This document shows, in pieces, positions 40,275-51,484 of a stretch of 64,000 bases of DNA. The notes below the pieces were generated by a model. The model was not told the origin of the DNA. It was given only the letters and a program-made list of their open reading frames with translations, and did no database searches. Made by a program: the position numbers and the translations under genes. The first letter of the stretch is position 1; the number at the start of each line of letters is the position of its first letter. The DNA comes from Cokeromyces recurvatus (taxonomy: Eukaryota; Mucoromycota; Mucoromycetes; Mucorales; Mucoraceae), in assembly GCF_025118155.1 (NCBI RefSeq), contig NW_026251408.1, positions 350,001 through 414,000 of the forward strand, read 5' to 3'.

Positions 40275-43200
40275 TTAGAAATTGTAATTATCCGCTACTA
40301 CAGCAGCAGCAGAATTCATGTCTACAGGCACTCTTAAAAAAGAATCGAAATACATATTGAGTTGTTCAAAAGCATTATTTTCTGGAGTTAATATGAGTCG
40401 TGTGCCAACATAACCATCAGGTCGAATTACGACTATTTCTGGCTGCTTCACATTATAAATTCTATAGCACTGTTGATCATGATCCAAAAAGACTTTAGCC
40501 AACCCACAAGGAAAGGTAGAGTGAACCATGGCAGGTGGTGTATCATTAAGATATTTGATGACTTCATTTTTTGTTGAACTTGTGATAAACAGAATAGAAA
40601 ATAGTGAAGATGACTGACTTTGCTGTTGGATATGTAATGAAGATATAGATGACGTTGAACATCTATGTTCATAGTAATGACTTGTTGTTGTTCTAGTTGA
40701 ATCTATTGAGCTTCGTGGAGTTGTTGAATTGTCTGCTACCAAAGATGATTTATGCGTACGTTGATTTTTATCCAACATATTTATAGAAGATATACTATTA
40801 CGTCCCTGTCTATTGCTATTTGATCTTGATAGTGAGTGTATTGAATTAGGACTGAAACTTCTATTATTAGAACAACCATCATATCTATCTTCTTCTGATA
40901 ATAAACTATCATCATATCGATAAAGAAAAGAATTAGATGATCCTACAAGTTGTCTAACAAATTGATATATTTTGTTTTGATGTGTATTTCCGATAGGCCC
41001 GCAAAATATGAATAAAGTAAAAGCTGGCAGACAATGCTTATTCCGAATGAGTTCATGAAGTTGTAGGTGATTTGTTCTAATGCTTTTCCATCTCTCTGTG
41101 GAAATCAATACAGATGCAGGTGTTGTGGTAGTGATGGAAGACATTTTGTTTGAATTGAGGATTTTATTATCCTGTTGTTGGTGATGTGATCGCTTCTTTA
41201 GATTTTTTTGTAACAGAGACCAAATACTAAAAATGCTTCCATTATTACTTGAAGTGACGGAGCTAGATCTTTTTCTTCCTGATTTAATTCCCTTTTGTAA
41301 TATGGTCTTTACTGTGTTCACATTATTACTAATCTCTTCTTGAGGCTGTAAAGGAGGAGAAGGAGATACTAGAGGTGGCTCAAGTAAATGAGATGGTGTC
41401 ATTGAAACTAATTGAGTAGTGGTAACTGTTGTCTTTGTGGAAGGTTGACCTGATGACAATAACAGCAACTGAAATAAAGTATATGGCTTTAACCTGGCAT
41501 TAGGAGCTAAACATCCAACAAGACCAGCCTGAGAATTTTAATACATTTTATTTTAAAATAGTAATATTGAATTGAAAAAAAAAAAAAAAGAAAGACTTTT
41601 GAGCTCCCAATGAATGAAAAAAAAAGGGGGTGCCTTACTTATTTTATTTTTACTTACTTTTGAACTATGACTGATATTTTCGTCGTTTTCATTTTGTTGA
41701 TCATTGGAATAGTTAAGTATAGTACTTGTTGTGAATGGTGTATCACCTACAAAGCAATGTTTGAAATGTTTTTGAAGTTGATAAAGAAGATCACGATTAT
41801 GAAAAGACATATTCAAACTAGTTTCTTCCTCTTCTTCTTCTTCTTTAATTTTATAATAGTCACCGATAAAATTTGTAAAGAGATGTGCTGTATTAATAGC
41901 TTCCTCTGCTATTACCTTGGCTTCATAATCATAGGTCTCCAATAATCTAGATAAAGCACAACGTCGTATATTTAATGCCAACTTCCAACATAAATTCTGT
42001 ATTTGCTCTAAATGAATATTGATATCAAATATCCCAGGCAGCCCAATCATTTGCGCTGAACTACCGATTAAAAAGTAACTAGAGTCGAAACTAAATTCTT
42101 CACACAAGTTTTGTTCACCTCCTTTTATTATTCTTATGATTTGAGTACATTCATAAAGTTATTAGTCTACAAAAATATTCATACCTTGCCATCTTGTATA
42201 ACTCTTTATACTTCCGAATTCAATTTTATATGGCTGTAAAATAGAACGAATATGCTCTAAAGCCACTTGAGCAGGTATTTCATCATCAATTGATGTTTTA
42301 CTCCAACTTGATTTATGTTCAAATATGACATAGATTTCACTTTCACGACCTAGTGAATTAAAAAATTTGCATCCGTACTGCATTATATAAATATATATAC
42401 ATGTATATACATATACATATTTACCTGTTACGTATATAATGTTTCTATCTTTACTGACAATGGATATCTGCTTTAAACCAGGGAAATTAGCAGAGATAAT
42501 AGTGATTTGTAAGGTATAAAATATTCTTGTTATTATTGAATTCATGTTTTTATTATTATAAGACTTTTTTCTCCCAAGAGGTATTCCTATATGTACACAC
42601 AGGTATTATGTATATAAGATAGCATTTTTATAGTAGTATTATGTACCTAATTTTTTTCTTATGAAACTTTGCTGACCTTCTGCCCCAATAATGATTTGTG
42701 ATTTCCACACTTTAGTTTGATGCGTATCTGTATGCTTTAAATAAATAGATTTAAAAGCCCTTTCTATCGTTATATCATATTTATTGTTACGTGGTATACA
42801 TGGTAAGGGTCTATACTGATAATATGAACTAATATCAGTAGTATTAAGTAATGGTAATTGATAATGATTATCACTTTGATCATTGATATCAATAATCTCT
42901 TGATTTTGATCAATTTGAATTATTTCTTGAAGTTGCTGTTTGAGAAGATTATATAAAACTGATTTCTTGCAAGTAACACTGTAATTGAACCCTGTTGTTT
43001 CATTATTCCATAAACGAATACTTTGTTGACTCACATTAGCAGACTGACTATTTTGATAAATTTCAAATTTCCAGTGACGCATACCTCCTTGTTTAAAAAG
43101 GGGCTCTAATAAATCAATTTGATTGAGTAATTGTAAGCTTCTTGGTGAAAGCAACAGTAATTCATTTGTATCATCCTTTCTGTTATTGTTATCTTTATAT

Positions 43201-43426
43201 ATATAACATGAAGGAAAATAGAGAAATAAAAATGAATATATTGTAAATTTGCTATTTGTTATTTAATAATACCTATCATGTAGACAGTTAATCCAATTTT
43301 AGATAAAACTATGGCTGCATATAAACTAGAAATTTCTTATTCTTATTGTTATTTAATCAGTTTGATAATTCTAATCAAATTACTACCAGAACCAGAAATG
43401 AATATGTCAGATTCGTTTTTATGCAT
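40275..43426 (-). CDS. Degenerate flavin monooxygenase-like protein
   Basis: Homologous in layout to class A flavin hydroxylases but missing their key residues. Deduced exons: 43426-about 43388 (uncertain), 43325-43273, 43192-42647, 42586-42425, 42349-42185, 42121-41658, 41528-40275; about 890 residues. Family landmarks remain: AAIVLSKIGLTVYMID, LLSPRSLQLLNQIDLLEPLF, QNLCWKLALNIRR, GLVGCLAPNARLKPYTLF and a C-terminal VIRPDGYVGTRL. But the FAD motif DG is EG (GAEGQQS), GDAAH is GSSAQ, and no GxGxxG is clear at the N-terminus. A Ser/Thr/Asn-rich insertion of about 250 residues splits the C-terminal domain. The frame is otherwise open. It may be a pseudoenzyme; the first exon junction is unresolved. 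Confidence 0.72.
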
Positions 43427-44002
43427 TTTTTTTTCTTTTACTGAAGAAAGAAAAATAACAAAAAAAAAAAAGAAAAGAAAAGTTATCAACGAAATAAACT
43501 ATTGTGACACTGGATAAATCAAGAAAATTCATAAATTATACTATATTCTGTAACAAATAACTATCGCCAAATGTTTTCTTCATGTAGAATAATGCATATT
43601 TAATAAGCTTAAATGAGTACAACAGTAGATATACATACTATGTCATTAAAGTATTTTATTAAATAAACACATTGCTTTTGTTTCTGAAATATGCTTGCTT
43701 ATACCATAAATAGTGATACTACATGATCACATCTTATTGGTCCTAATCATTAGTTTGTCTTACTCTCCTCTTTTTTTTTTTTCCCATCCAAATGAGAATA
43801 TCATATTATGATTTTTTCCTAATCATATATCTAATTTAGAAAAATAAATGTTACAATTAAATATTTTTTTTATTGAACAATAGTCTTTAAACCTTATTTG
43901 AGCACATAATGAAATAATATTATATTACCCGGGTCAAATAAGAAAAAGGGGGAAATAAAGAAATTAAAAAAAAAGGGGGGCATAAATTTGATCTAAAGGA
44001 CG
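43427..44002. other. Intergenic, no supported gene
   Basis: AT-rich spacer at the border of the second mobile island. No gene or RNA is recognised. Confidence 0.4.
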
Positions 44003-44290
44003 GCATGGAAATTTCGCTTGTAGAAGGATATGCTCGTTCTTTCATTGTAGGTTAGTGAACTAGATGAAGTATTAGCTCTGTGGAAGAGCGAGAGCCAGCA
44101 CCAAAAATCTGTCAAAGACATTGGTTTTGACAAGCTTCAAGCTTTTTTCAAGAAAGCAGCAGAGAGAAAATTGATAGTCAGGTCATATTCAAGTTTCGAG
44201 TGAACAATTTGAGCATAAAAACGAACAGAAAGAAGACGACCAAATCCTTTAGAGTTAACACCAATGGATACCATTTGATTAAGGTTTTAT
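44003..44290 (-). mobile_element. LINE reverse-transcriptase-side relic
   Basis: Reading down from 44290 on the minus strand gives LNQMVSIGVNSKGFGRLLSV and FYAQIVHSKLEYDLTIN, matching MNQLAVIGVNHMGFTKLLS and FYVQMVRSQLEYGLAIN of the 48-kb LINE, then breaks by frameshift. A short, dead fragment. Confidence 0.7.
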
Positions 44291-44339
44291 TTGCTGCAAA
44301 CTGATCATTATCATTTCCCACTCATCTATCTATCTCTTT

Positions 44340-44545
44340 CATTTCTTAATAGAACTGAAGCTTGTCAATATATTGATCATTTTAGCAATCAACTCTATGA
44401 TACACTTAACTCAGTATGCGGTAGACGCTTCCCACTTGTAGATGATTACCTTAAGGGCTTTTGGACTATCGAAATGACTACTGCATTTTTTAACCGTAAG
44501 GAACCTTATTATAAGAAATGGCAAAGGAGAATTATATATTATTAA
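44340..44545 (+). mobile_element. LINE linker-region fragment
   Basis: Open frame on the plus strand with QLYDTLNSVCGRRFPLVDDY and FWTIEMTTAFFNRKEPYYKK. This resembles the segment between endonuclease and reverse transcriptase in non-LTR retroelements. It faces the fragment at 44003-44290, so two independent pieces meet here. Tentative. Confidence 0.45.
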
Positions 44546-46130
44546 GTAATCAGTTCAATGTATACGATATATATAATAGTTGTAATGGATAAATACTTAT
44601 TCCTATTACTTATTACAACTCATATAAATTTATTATATACGGTGATATATCATATAAATATGAATAACAATACCTTACTAGCTTCAGCTTAAAAATTGTT
44701 TATTACTACCAGCATTGGGTAAAAATATTTAGTTCAACTTTAACTTTTTAACTATATTTTTGTATATAACACTATTATGAGATTACTAGGATAGTTTTAT
44801 CTGTTTTTTGATCACATATCCTCTTCCTCACTATAGTCCTTCCACTGTACCTTATATTCTGTGTGTGTGTGTGTTTTACCGATTCCTCTATGTTTTAGAA
44901 TTTCTTCCATTTCGTAAACTTCTTTATCTGAGGTGTTATTTTTTGTTTACGACTCTAAATGCAGAGGGTGTATAATCTCTAGATACCAATTTCATCTTGC
45001 AGCACATACGAATTGCCTTCAGTTTTTTCGTACGACCTTATATGGTATGGTCCTGTAAATAAAGACATAAGCAATTCTTTAAGTGTAGGAACATGTACCA
45101 TTACATAAGTACCTTTTTTTTTCTAATTCTTTTACAATATTCTTATAAGTTTATCAAATTTGTCTTTCACATTGCATTGATATCATTTATCCTGTCAATT
45201 AACTGTTCATAGCCCATGGCCTTAGTTTTCTTTCTATGCATTCATAGTTTTTTTTTTTTTTTTTTTTTTGAAGTAACTACTGAAATTCTATGCGTTCCCG
45301 CACCACACTAATTTTGTCCGTAATAATTTCTATAAAAATAATGCATGAGTTATAATGTTGTGCAAAGCAAACAATATATGTGTTCACAAGATACGTACGT
45401 ATGATAATTTATTATGTTCAGTCAGGCTTATGGAAATTGGCGTTTACTCAAAAATAACTGGCCACAAGTCAAAAATAAATCTCTGCTTTTGAAAAAATTT
45501 TGGCACAACTTTCCAATTACAATTATCAAAACTTCCCAATTAAAATTAGCTGGAACATCACTGATGGTTAATGTGGTGTTTTAGGTTTGTTTGATTTAGA
45601 GAGAAAGAGAGAGATAGACTGTCAAGTACGTCGAGACTGTTTTAGTAGTTTATTAGACTTTTTGTAGATTTAAAAGGTCAAGAGGGATCCTATCTATATT
45701 ACGTATTGGATTCATACTAATATTATGTCTGAGGTTAAATGGTAAATTAATTCTGATAAAGTAGTGTAATAGCTCTAAAAGACAAGTATATAATGTAATG
45801 ATTTCCTTTTGTAGAATTCTTTGTTCTATTAAAGTATTTATCTTTCATTTGCGATGTCAGGCATAGACTATTAGTGCTCAGATCATCACAGTTGATCCTA
45901 AAACAAACCCGTGCTCACGTATCATGAGCCTCGTTTGTTTTCAGTAGTCTCTTCAAAATTATCCAAAACAAAGTTAAGAGAAATAAATTTTTGGAAAAAG
46001 AATCGTTAATGACTAGGATTAGTGAAGCATGTGATAGTTTGTATTCGAGTGATTCAAAAGGCTTTGTTTCTCATTCTGTCAAAGGCTTTGATAAATGTTT
46101 AAATAAGGAGATGTTGTGCCGTCAGTTCTT
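44546..46130. other. AT-rich stretch, no supported gene
   Basis: About 1.6 kb without a convincing gene. A T-run lies near 45248-45270. Near 45448-45480 TCAAAAATA occurs twice 21 bp apart, which could be a worn transposon end, but no inverted partner was found. Confidence 0.4.
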
Positions 46131-46265
46131 ATTTTGTGCAGTCTGTTTGTGCAGTCTGTAATTTTTTTGTGCAGTCTGCAATTTTTTGTGCAGTCTGCAA
46201 TTTTTTGTGTAACCTGTTTGTGCAGTCTGTTTATACAGTCTAATGTTTTGTGCATTCTGTAATTT
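46131..46265. repeat. Short tandem array of TGTGCAGTCTG-type units
   Basis: The word TGTGCA (with variants) starts near 46135, 46148, 46168, 46187, 46206, 46219 and 46249, usually followed by GTCTG. Spacings fall into about 13 and 19-20 bp. The array ends about 55 bp before the start codon of the serine-recombinase-like gene and is a candidate binding or regulatory site for it. Confidence 0.75.
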
Positions 46266-46319
46266 TTATAGTGTTTTTTTTGTTGTTGTCGTATTTTTCT
46301 GTAACTTTTTTTTCCTACC

Positions 46320-47565
46320 ATGATTACTATTAGTAGAGAACAAGCAATCTGTATGTTTTACTGTCAGCCGTATAATGAATCAAACGTTTCTAAACTATCC
46401 AAGTTAATTGACAACATGGACAATATTGAAATATGTTTTGCAGATGACCCCACCGAGCCAATGCTCCTTCGCCAATTAAGAATAAACCAAAATCCACTCA
46501 AATTTAAAACATATGTGAGCGAAGATGTGATTTCGTCTCAGGCTGAATCTGAAGAAATACTTGATAATAAAATCTTCCTCAGTAAATCTCGTAAAAAAAA
46601 ACATCAAGTATATAAATATATATGTTAATATTTATAATCTTCTTTGCTTTACACAGCCACTGAGCAGCATGTCATACAGTTTTTGAATACTTGTTTCCTT
46701 CCTTACGACCCGAATAACGATGAAGTTTATGAACAACGAAGTCTTTCAAACGGCGATATATTATCAGTTTTATGGCAATATACTGAAGTACTCAATGATA
46801 AGAGTGTCACATCATTTGGAAACTGGTGTTCATCCAAAAAAGTTGATTTTTTATGTTGCAAACCTAAAAGAAGACACATTGCTAATAACTCCATGATCTC
46901 TGTCAGGTCATTATATGTGTTAAAAAAAAAACTACTTTGGTAAGATAAGACAAATTTTTGATAAGAGAATCCAAGGGATTAATTTTCGAAAATGAAAACT
47001 ATATAGCCAAAACCATTGAAAGGATAGTATTATATCTGCACAATTACCAAACAGAGATTCAAACCTTGAAGCAGCAAGGATTTACCGTAATAGGATATGC
47101 TAGAAAGTCGAAGAGTGGTGAAGATATTGAAACCAGAACCAGGTTGCTGAATCTCATGTGTAAGCGGCTAAAGGAGAAATCATTAGTTGATCATGTTTTC
47201 GTATCATATATCTCTCAAGCTAACGACCAGTTGGCAACAAGAGATTTACAACAAATGAGCGAAATATATAAAGGTTTACATGCTGAAGAAAGCACTCAGG
47301 GTAAGCAAGTCAGTGACACATTATATATCTAAATTAATAGATTATTTATTTCGACTATATAGACATGATGAGATTTATCACAAACACTGCGAAAGTATGT
47401 TTAGTCGTATTGGATTACGCTGGTTTGACAACAAACAGCAATGATTTGTATGACTTTCTGAAGTAAGCGAATAGTTACAAAACTATATGAAAGCAGAATA
47501 ACTCATTAATTATTTATTTTTGCTACAGACAGTATCCAAACCTGGATGTGATGGAACGTAAATAA
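46320..47565 (+). CDS. Serine recombinase (resolvase)-like protein
   Basis: Five exons (46320-46590, 46657-46906, 46966-47300, 47363-47462, 47529-47565) join in frame to 330 codons without a stop. The N-terminal 210 residues are unfamiliar. From residue about 214, VIGYARKSKSGEDIETRTRL matches the start of the serine recombinase fold, with the candidate nucleophile Ser221 in YARKS. Further on, VCLVVLDYAGLTTNSNDLYD matches the resolvase strand and loop before helix E, but the arginines usual there (LDRLxRN) are absent. IS607-type recombinases, which often accompany TnpB or Fanzor genes, share this catalytic domain. The third acceptor and second donor (GTCATT) are less typical. Probably transposon-encoded; activity uncertain. 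Confidence 0.72.
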
Positions 47566-47619
47566 AAAATGAAAGAGAAAATAGAAGAGAGAGAAAGGGA
47601 ACAAAAGGAAGTATAGTTT

Positions 47620-48215
47620 GAGACTGTTTTTTATTCAATTAAAAATAAAGAAGGTTAAAAGAAAGTTAAAGAAAGAAATTGGTTCCTTGAAACAAGATCG
47701 TTATGAAACCAATAGGGAATACGCAAGCAGATATCAGAAACTTCGTCGTGAAGCAGGAATAGAAGATGGAACTCAGTTGGCTGTCTCATTTTTTGTCTCA
47801 CTTCAAGAATCTGTTCGTGCCCGTTCACAAGTTGCTATAGCCTCTCACTTTGGCACTAACTTACCTACTTCTATAAATCAAATTATTGATCTTGTTGTTG
47901 CTTCCGGTGAAGATAGTTCCTTTGCTGATCCTCCTATCAAACGTCCACGTCATGAAGGTCCTCAAGAGTCTCACGCTCTACCGATTGAGCTAGCTAGGCT
48001 TGTTCTATAACACTGGAAACAATAATAATCGATAACATAGCAGCTAAAAACGAAGTATGAACATACAAAAGAATGCAATTGTTAAATGAACCGGGCACTT
48101 TAAAGAAGTTTGAATGTAGGAGCAAGCCGGTTCAACGATCAAAATAAAAAGTTTATTATTTCCAAAATTTATATATTGTAATAAAAAGTGTTTATATACA
48201 GAGACTGTTTTTTAT
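47620..48215 (+). mobile_element. Gag fragment / tRNA-Lys half chimera with 15-bp direct repeats
   Basis: The 15-mer GAGACTGTTTTTTAT occurs at 47620-47634 and 48201-48215 and looks like a target-site duplication. Between the copies are a 5'-truncated retrotransposon gag frame (about 47640-47960; ETNREYASRYQKLRREAGIE and FVSLQESVRARSQVAIASHF), the reverse complement of half a tRNA-Lys, and about 200 bp of unknown sequence. The structure suggests a reverse-transcribed, template-switched insertion. Confidence 0.68.
47964..47999 (-). other. 5' half of tRNA-Lys(CTT) sequence
   Basis: On the minus strand the 36 nt begin GCCTAGCTAGCTCAATCGG and end AGACTCTT, i.e. acceptor 5' strand, D arm (AGCTCAATCGGTAGAGC) and anticodon stem up to anticodon CTT. 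The 3' half is absent, so it is not a functional tRNA gene. The junction falls in the anticodon loop, where cells cut tRNAs into halves. Confidence 0.75.
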
Positions 48216-49700
48216 CTCTTAGCATGATTGCTACTCTTATTCCTTTTACAATCGTCCAAAAAAGTAGGATATTGATGGTATTTGAAGGGATTAACATGGA
48301 GGGATTGGAGCGGAAATATTAGCCACTATTCGCTGACGATGTTGTATTGATTGCTGACCAGCCCCAGATGGTTAATCTTTTACAAATTTGTGAACAACAT
48401 AGCTATGACCTTGGTTACCGATAGAATCCGAGTAAATGTATCATATTGGATTCTAACGAGCATACCACCTTTCAATATCAATTATACGGTGATCCTATCC
48501 AGGTTAATTCTTCCTTTTCATACCTCGGTATACCGTTTCGCCCTGGTGGCTACCTCCATCCAAGCGAATTGATTTCTGTCAACACAACCAAAGCGATAGC
48601 TACTATGAATCAACTAGCAGTAATAGGTGTTAATCACATGGGCTTTACCAAACTTCTTTCCCCTCACTTCTATGTCCAAATGGTCCGCTCCCAACTTGAA
48701 TACGGTCTAGCCATCAACAAGTTCACCGCATTCTTATACAACAAACTTGAAGATGCCCAAAAACAATGCATTCGAAGATTCTTCAGTGGCTCCACTCTCT
48801 CCTCTGTTCAAGTTATGCTTCATTTAACTCGTCTCCCTACGATGAAAGAAAGGTCTCATATATTAATAGCTAAATTCCTACTACGCTCCTTCTCCTTACC
48901 TGACGATGCTCTTCTTACGAAACTTTTACCTCACATCCGAATCTCGTCAAGCAGATCACAATGGTATACGCTATCTAAAACTCCACTGTGGAAGGTCTGT
49001 CACCCCACCCCGAACTACACTCCTTAGATCACAAACGATTTAGAAAGTTACAACAACAATTTTTACAAGATAACTTAAATGCACGCCGTAGTGCTCCAAA
49101 TAATTCTACACCCCTCTCTCTTTGCAGGCCTACTATGTCTATAAATCCTATCCTTTGGTTACCAATGTCCTTTGTTGAACGCAGTCGATGCATACGTTGG
49201 CGGCTTGGATGGCTCCCAAACGGTTACTCCACATACTGCCCCACTCACCCATCTCAACGCCTCACTCGACGACATGCAATTATATGTCTCTAAATGCACC
49301 GTCGGTTACAGATGCCTGAAACTATAGAAGATCCCTTGTCCTTCCTTTTAAACCAACTTCCTGCCAAGAAACCTGCCTCATCTCATTCCGTCACCCCTTG
49401 GCACATTAGATGGCCCTCCATCTGCCTTATCTTTCATGAACTTGACCAGTTACAACATAATAAGCTGATTCTTCCTACCCCACCCAATACTGGTCAACGT
49501 TTCTTAGATTGGCTTCCTCCTTCTCCTACACTACCTGTCTAATTTTTACATTACACCTATCACACCCTTCCTTTCCTTTACGTTTTTCCTCTTGCTCCTA
49601 AAGAGGTTTTTTCGTTCCTTATCCCTTTAAACTGATCCGGCCTGGGCAAATTTGATGTATTTAATAACATCTCGTGCTCAAATGGGGTCATGTATTTTTA
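48216..49700 (+). mobile_element. LINE (non-LTR) reverse transcriptase relic
   Basis: Plus-strand remnant of a non-LTR retrotransposon. Early pieces read GINMEGLERKY then, after a stop, PLFADDVVLIADQPQMVNL, which contains the FADD catalytic motif of reverse transcriptase. After another stop, 48446-49027 is open with SFSYLGIPFRPGGYLHPSEL, MNQLAVIGVNHMGFTKLLS and MVRSQLEYGLAINKFTAFLY. 48988-49293 and 49294-49542 continue in shifted frames with the terminal Cys/His cluster and RRLQMPETIEDPLSFLLN. A 3' UTR follows (49543-49700). Several stops and shifts make it inactive, but it is the best preserved LINE copy in the window. Confidence 0.83.
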
Positions 49701-49789
49701 AATAAAAATTATTGTTTAATCGTATAAGAAGATAGAAGATAGAAAAAATAAAACAAAAAAAAATAAAATAAAAATAAGACATATATTAT

Positions 49790-50017
49790 TTAGCAGCAAC
49801 CGCCAGATTGTTGAGGTTGAACAGCAGCTCCTTGACTAACTTTGACGGTAGATTTAGCTTGTTGTTCTTGTAGAGTGGATCCCATTCTATCTTTAATTTG
49901 CTTTGCCATTATTAAGAAAGCTTGTTCAACGTTAGTAGCATCTTTAGCAGATGTCTCCAAAAGAGGAATATGAAGACTGTCAGCAAATTCCTATTATTTC
50001 AACTAAATTAGTTTCAT

Positions 50018-50070
<53 letters not shown>

Positions 50071-50803
50071 ATAAGGGAAAAGTTACCTTTGCTTGGTCAG
50101 TTTCGACAACTTTCTTATCGACCAAATCACTTTTATTACCAACTAATAGCTTATTAACTCCTTCTGCAGCATAACGATCAATTTCTTGTAACCATTGCTT
50201 AACATTATTGAAACTATCTTGGTCTGTAACATCATAAACAACAATAATACCATGTGCACCTCTATAATAAGATGAAGTAATTGTACGGAAACGTTCTTGT
50301 CCAGCTGTATCCCACTACAAAAAATAAAATAAAGAAAAAGGGAATTAAACTTCTTTTTCTCCTTTTCCTTCTCTTTTTAGAGAGGTTTGCTTTTTATATT
50401 TACAATTTGCAATTTTACTGTCTTTCCTTCAAGTTCAATGGTTCTAATTTTCTAAATAATAATAATAGTAATAAAAAAAAAATGATGAGAGGAAGGCTTT
50501 TGATTAATATTTATTAAAGTTATTGTTTACGAAATCAACGCCGATAGTGGAGATATAACTTTCAGTATAGGTATCATCTGCAAAACGTAATAAAAGACAT
50601 GACTTTCCAACACCTGAATCACCAATAAGCAAAAGCTTAAATAAATAATCGCTAAAATTTATATAAATTAATAAAAATTAGACATCATACAAGTAACCAA
50701 TAAGTCAATAAGCAGTAAACATGTTTAAACATGTTTATACGTATATTGTGTTGTATAGTTGTCATATCTGGTGTTAAACAAATACTTACTATTCAGGATT
50801 CAT
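49790..50803 (-). CDS. YPT1: Rab GTPase Ypt1/Rab1
   Basis: ER-to-Golgi and autophagy Rab GTPase. Five exons: 50803-50790, 50651-50531, 50451-50404, 50314-50087, 49990-49790; 203 residues. It begins [18 protein letters not shown] with P-loop GDSGVGKS. The switch I sequence is [12 protein letters not shown] and the switch II sequence [23 protein letters not shown] and ETSAK guanine-binding motifs and the C-terminal GGCC double-prenylation motif complete it. Together these are nearly diagnostic for Ypt1/Rab1. The first coding exon is only 14 bp. The last intron contains an A-run of about 43 (50025-50067 on the plus strand). Confidence 0.97.
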
Positions 50804-51484
50804 TTTTATTATTATTTTATTTTATTTTATTCTATTTCTGTGTTTAGCTGAAAAGAGAGTACCTGTTTTTTATCACTGAAATGGGAAAAATAATAATAAT
50901 AAAAAAAAAAAAAAAAAAAAAATGATAAAAAAAAATAGACTTTGAAGTGCGTGTAGTTATTAAATAAACGTCATCAGTAATTTATTACAGCAATTATTAT
51001 TATAGATATAGTAATGCGCCTAAAAATAAATCTAATTAAATTTAATTTAATAATTAAGCAGGTAAATTTATTGCTTCTTTCTAGCTACAATACTTGCTGT
51101 ACCATGATTAAGGATAACAAAAACTCAAACTAGAAAAGGAGTTCAAGTGCTACATAATTTATTAATTTTACTACATTATGACAGCAGGAGGACTTCCTGT
51201 TCAGCTTTGAATTCTACCTATATTTTCTGTAAATTTATTTTAATAAAAAGGGAAGAAATCATGGAAAAGCGCAAATATTAGGATGGAAAATTAAGAAAAG
51301 ACTCACATAATTTACTTTGACTTTCTGTTGTCCTACAATGTACTTATTTATAAAAGAACCCGTTATTGAATCTTGATCTTTGTTTATTTATTTATTTATA
51401 TTATAAAGAAAGAAAGTTGACTCTCATCTTTTATTTCTTCTTTATCATCCTACTCTTTCCTTTCCTTTCCTTTTTGCTATTACA
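50804..51484. other. Intergenic between divergent YPT1 and LysM gene
   Basis: AT-rich, with an A-run near 50902-50921 and pyrimidine-rich sequence before 51485. It must hold both promoters. No gene is recognised. Confidence 0.45.

Noticed and set aside
45440..45485. Transposon end with TCAAAAATA repeated at 21 bp
   Set aside because: Only two units and no inverted partner found; too weak to call.
47964..47999. A tRNA-Lys gene
   Set aside because: Only the 5' half is present; the T arm and 3' acceptor strand are missing.
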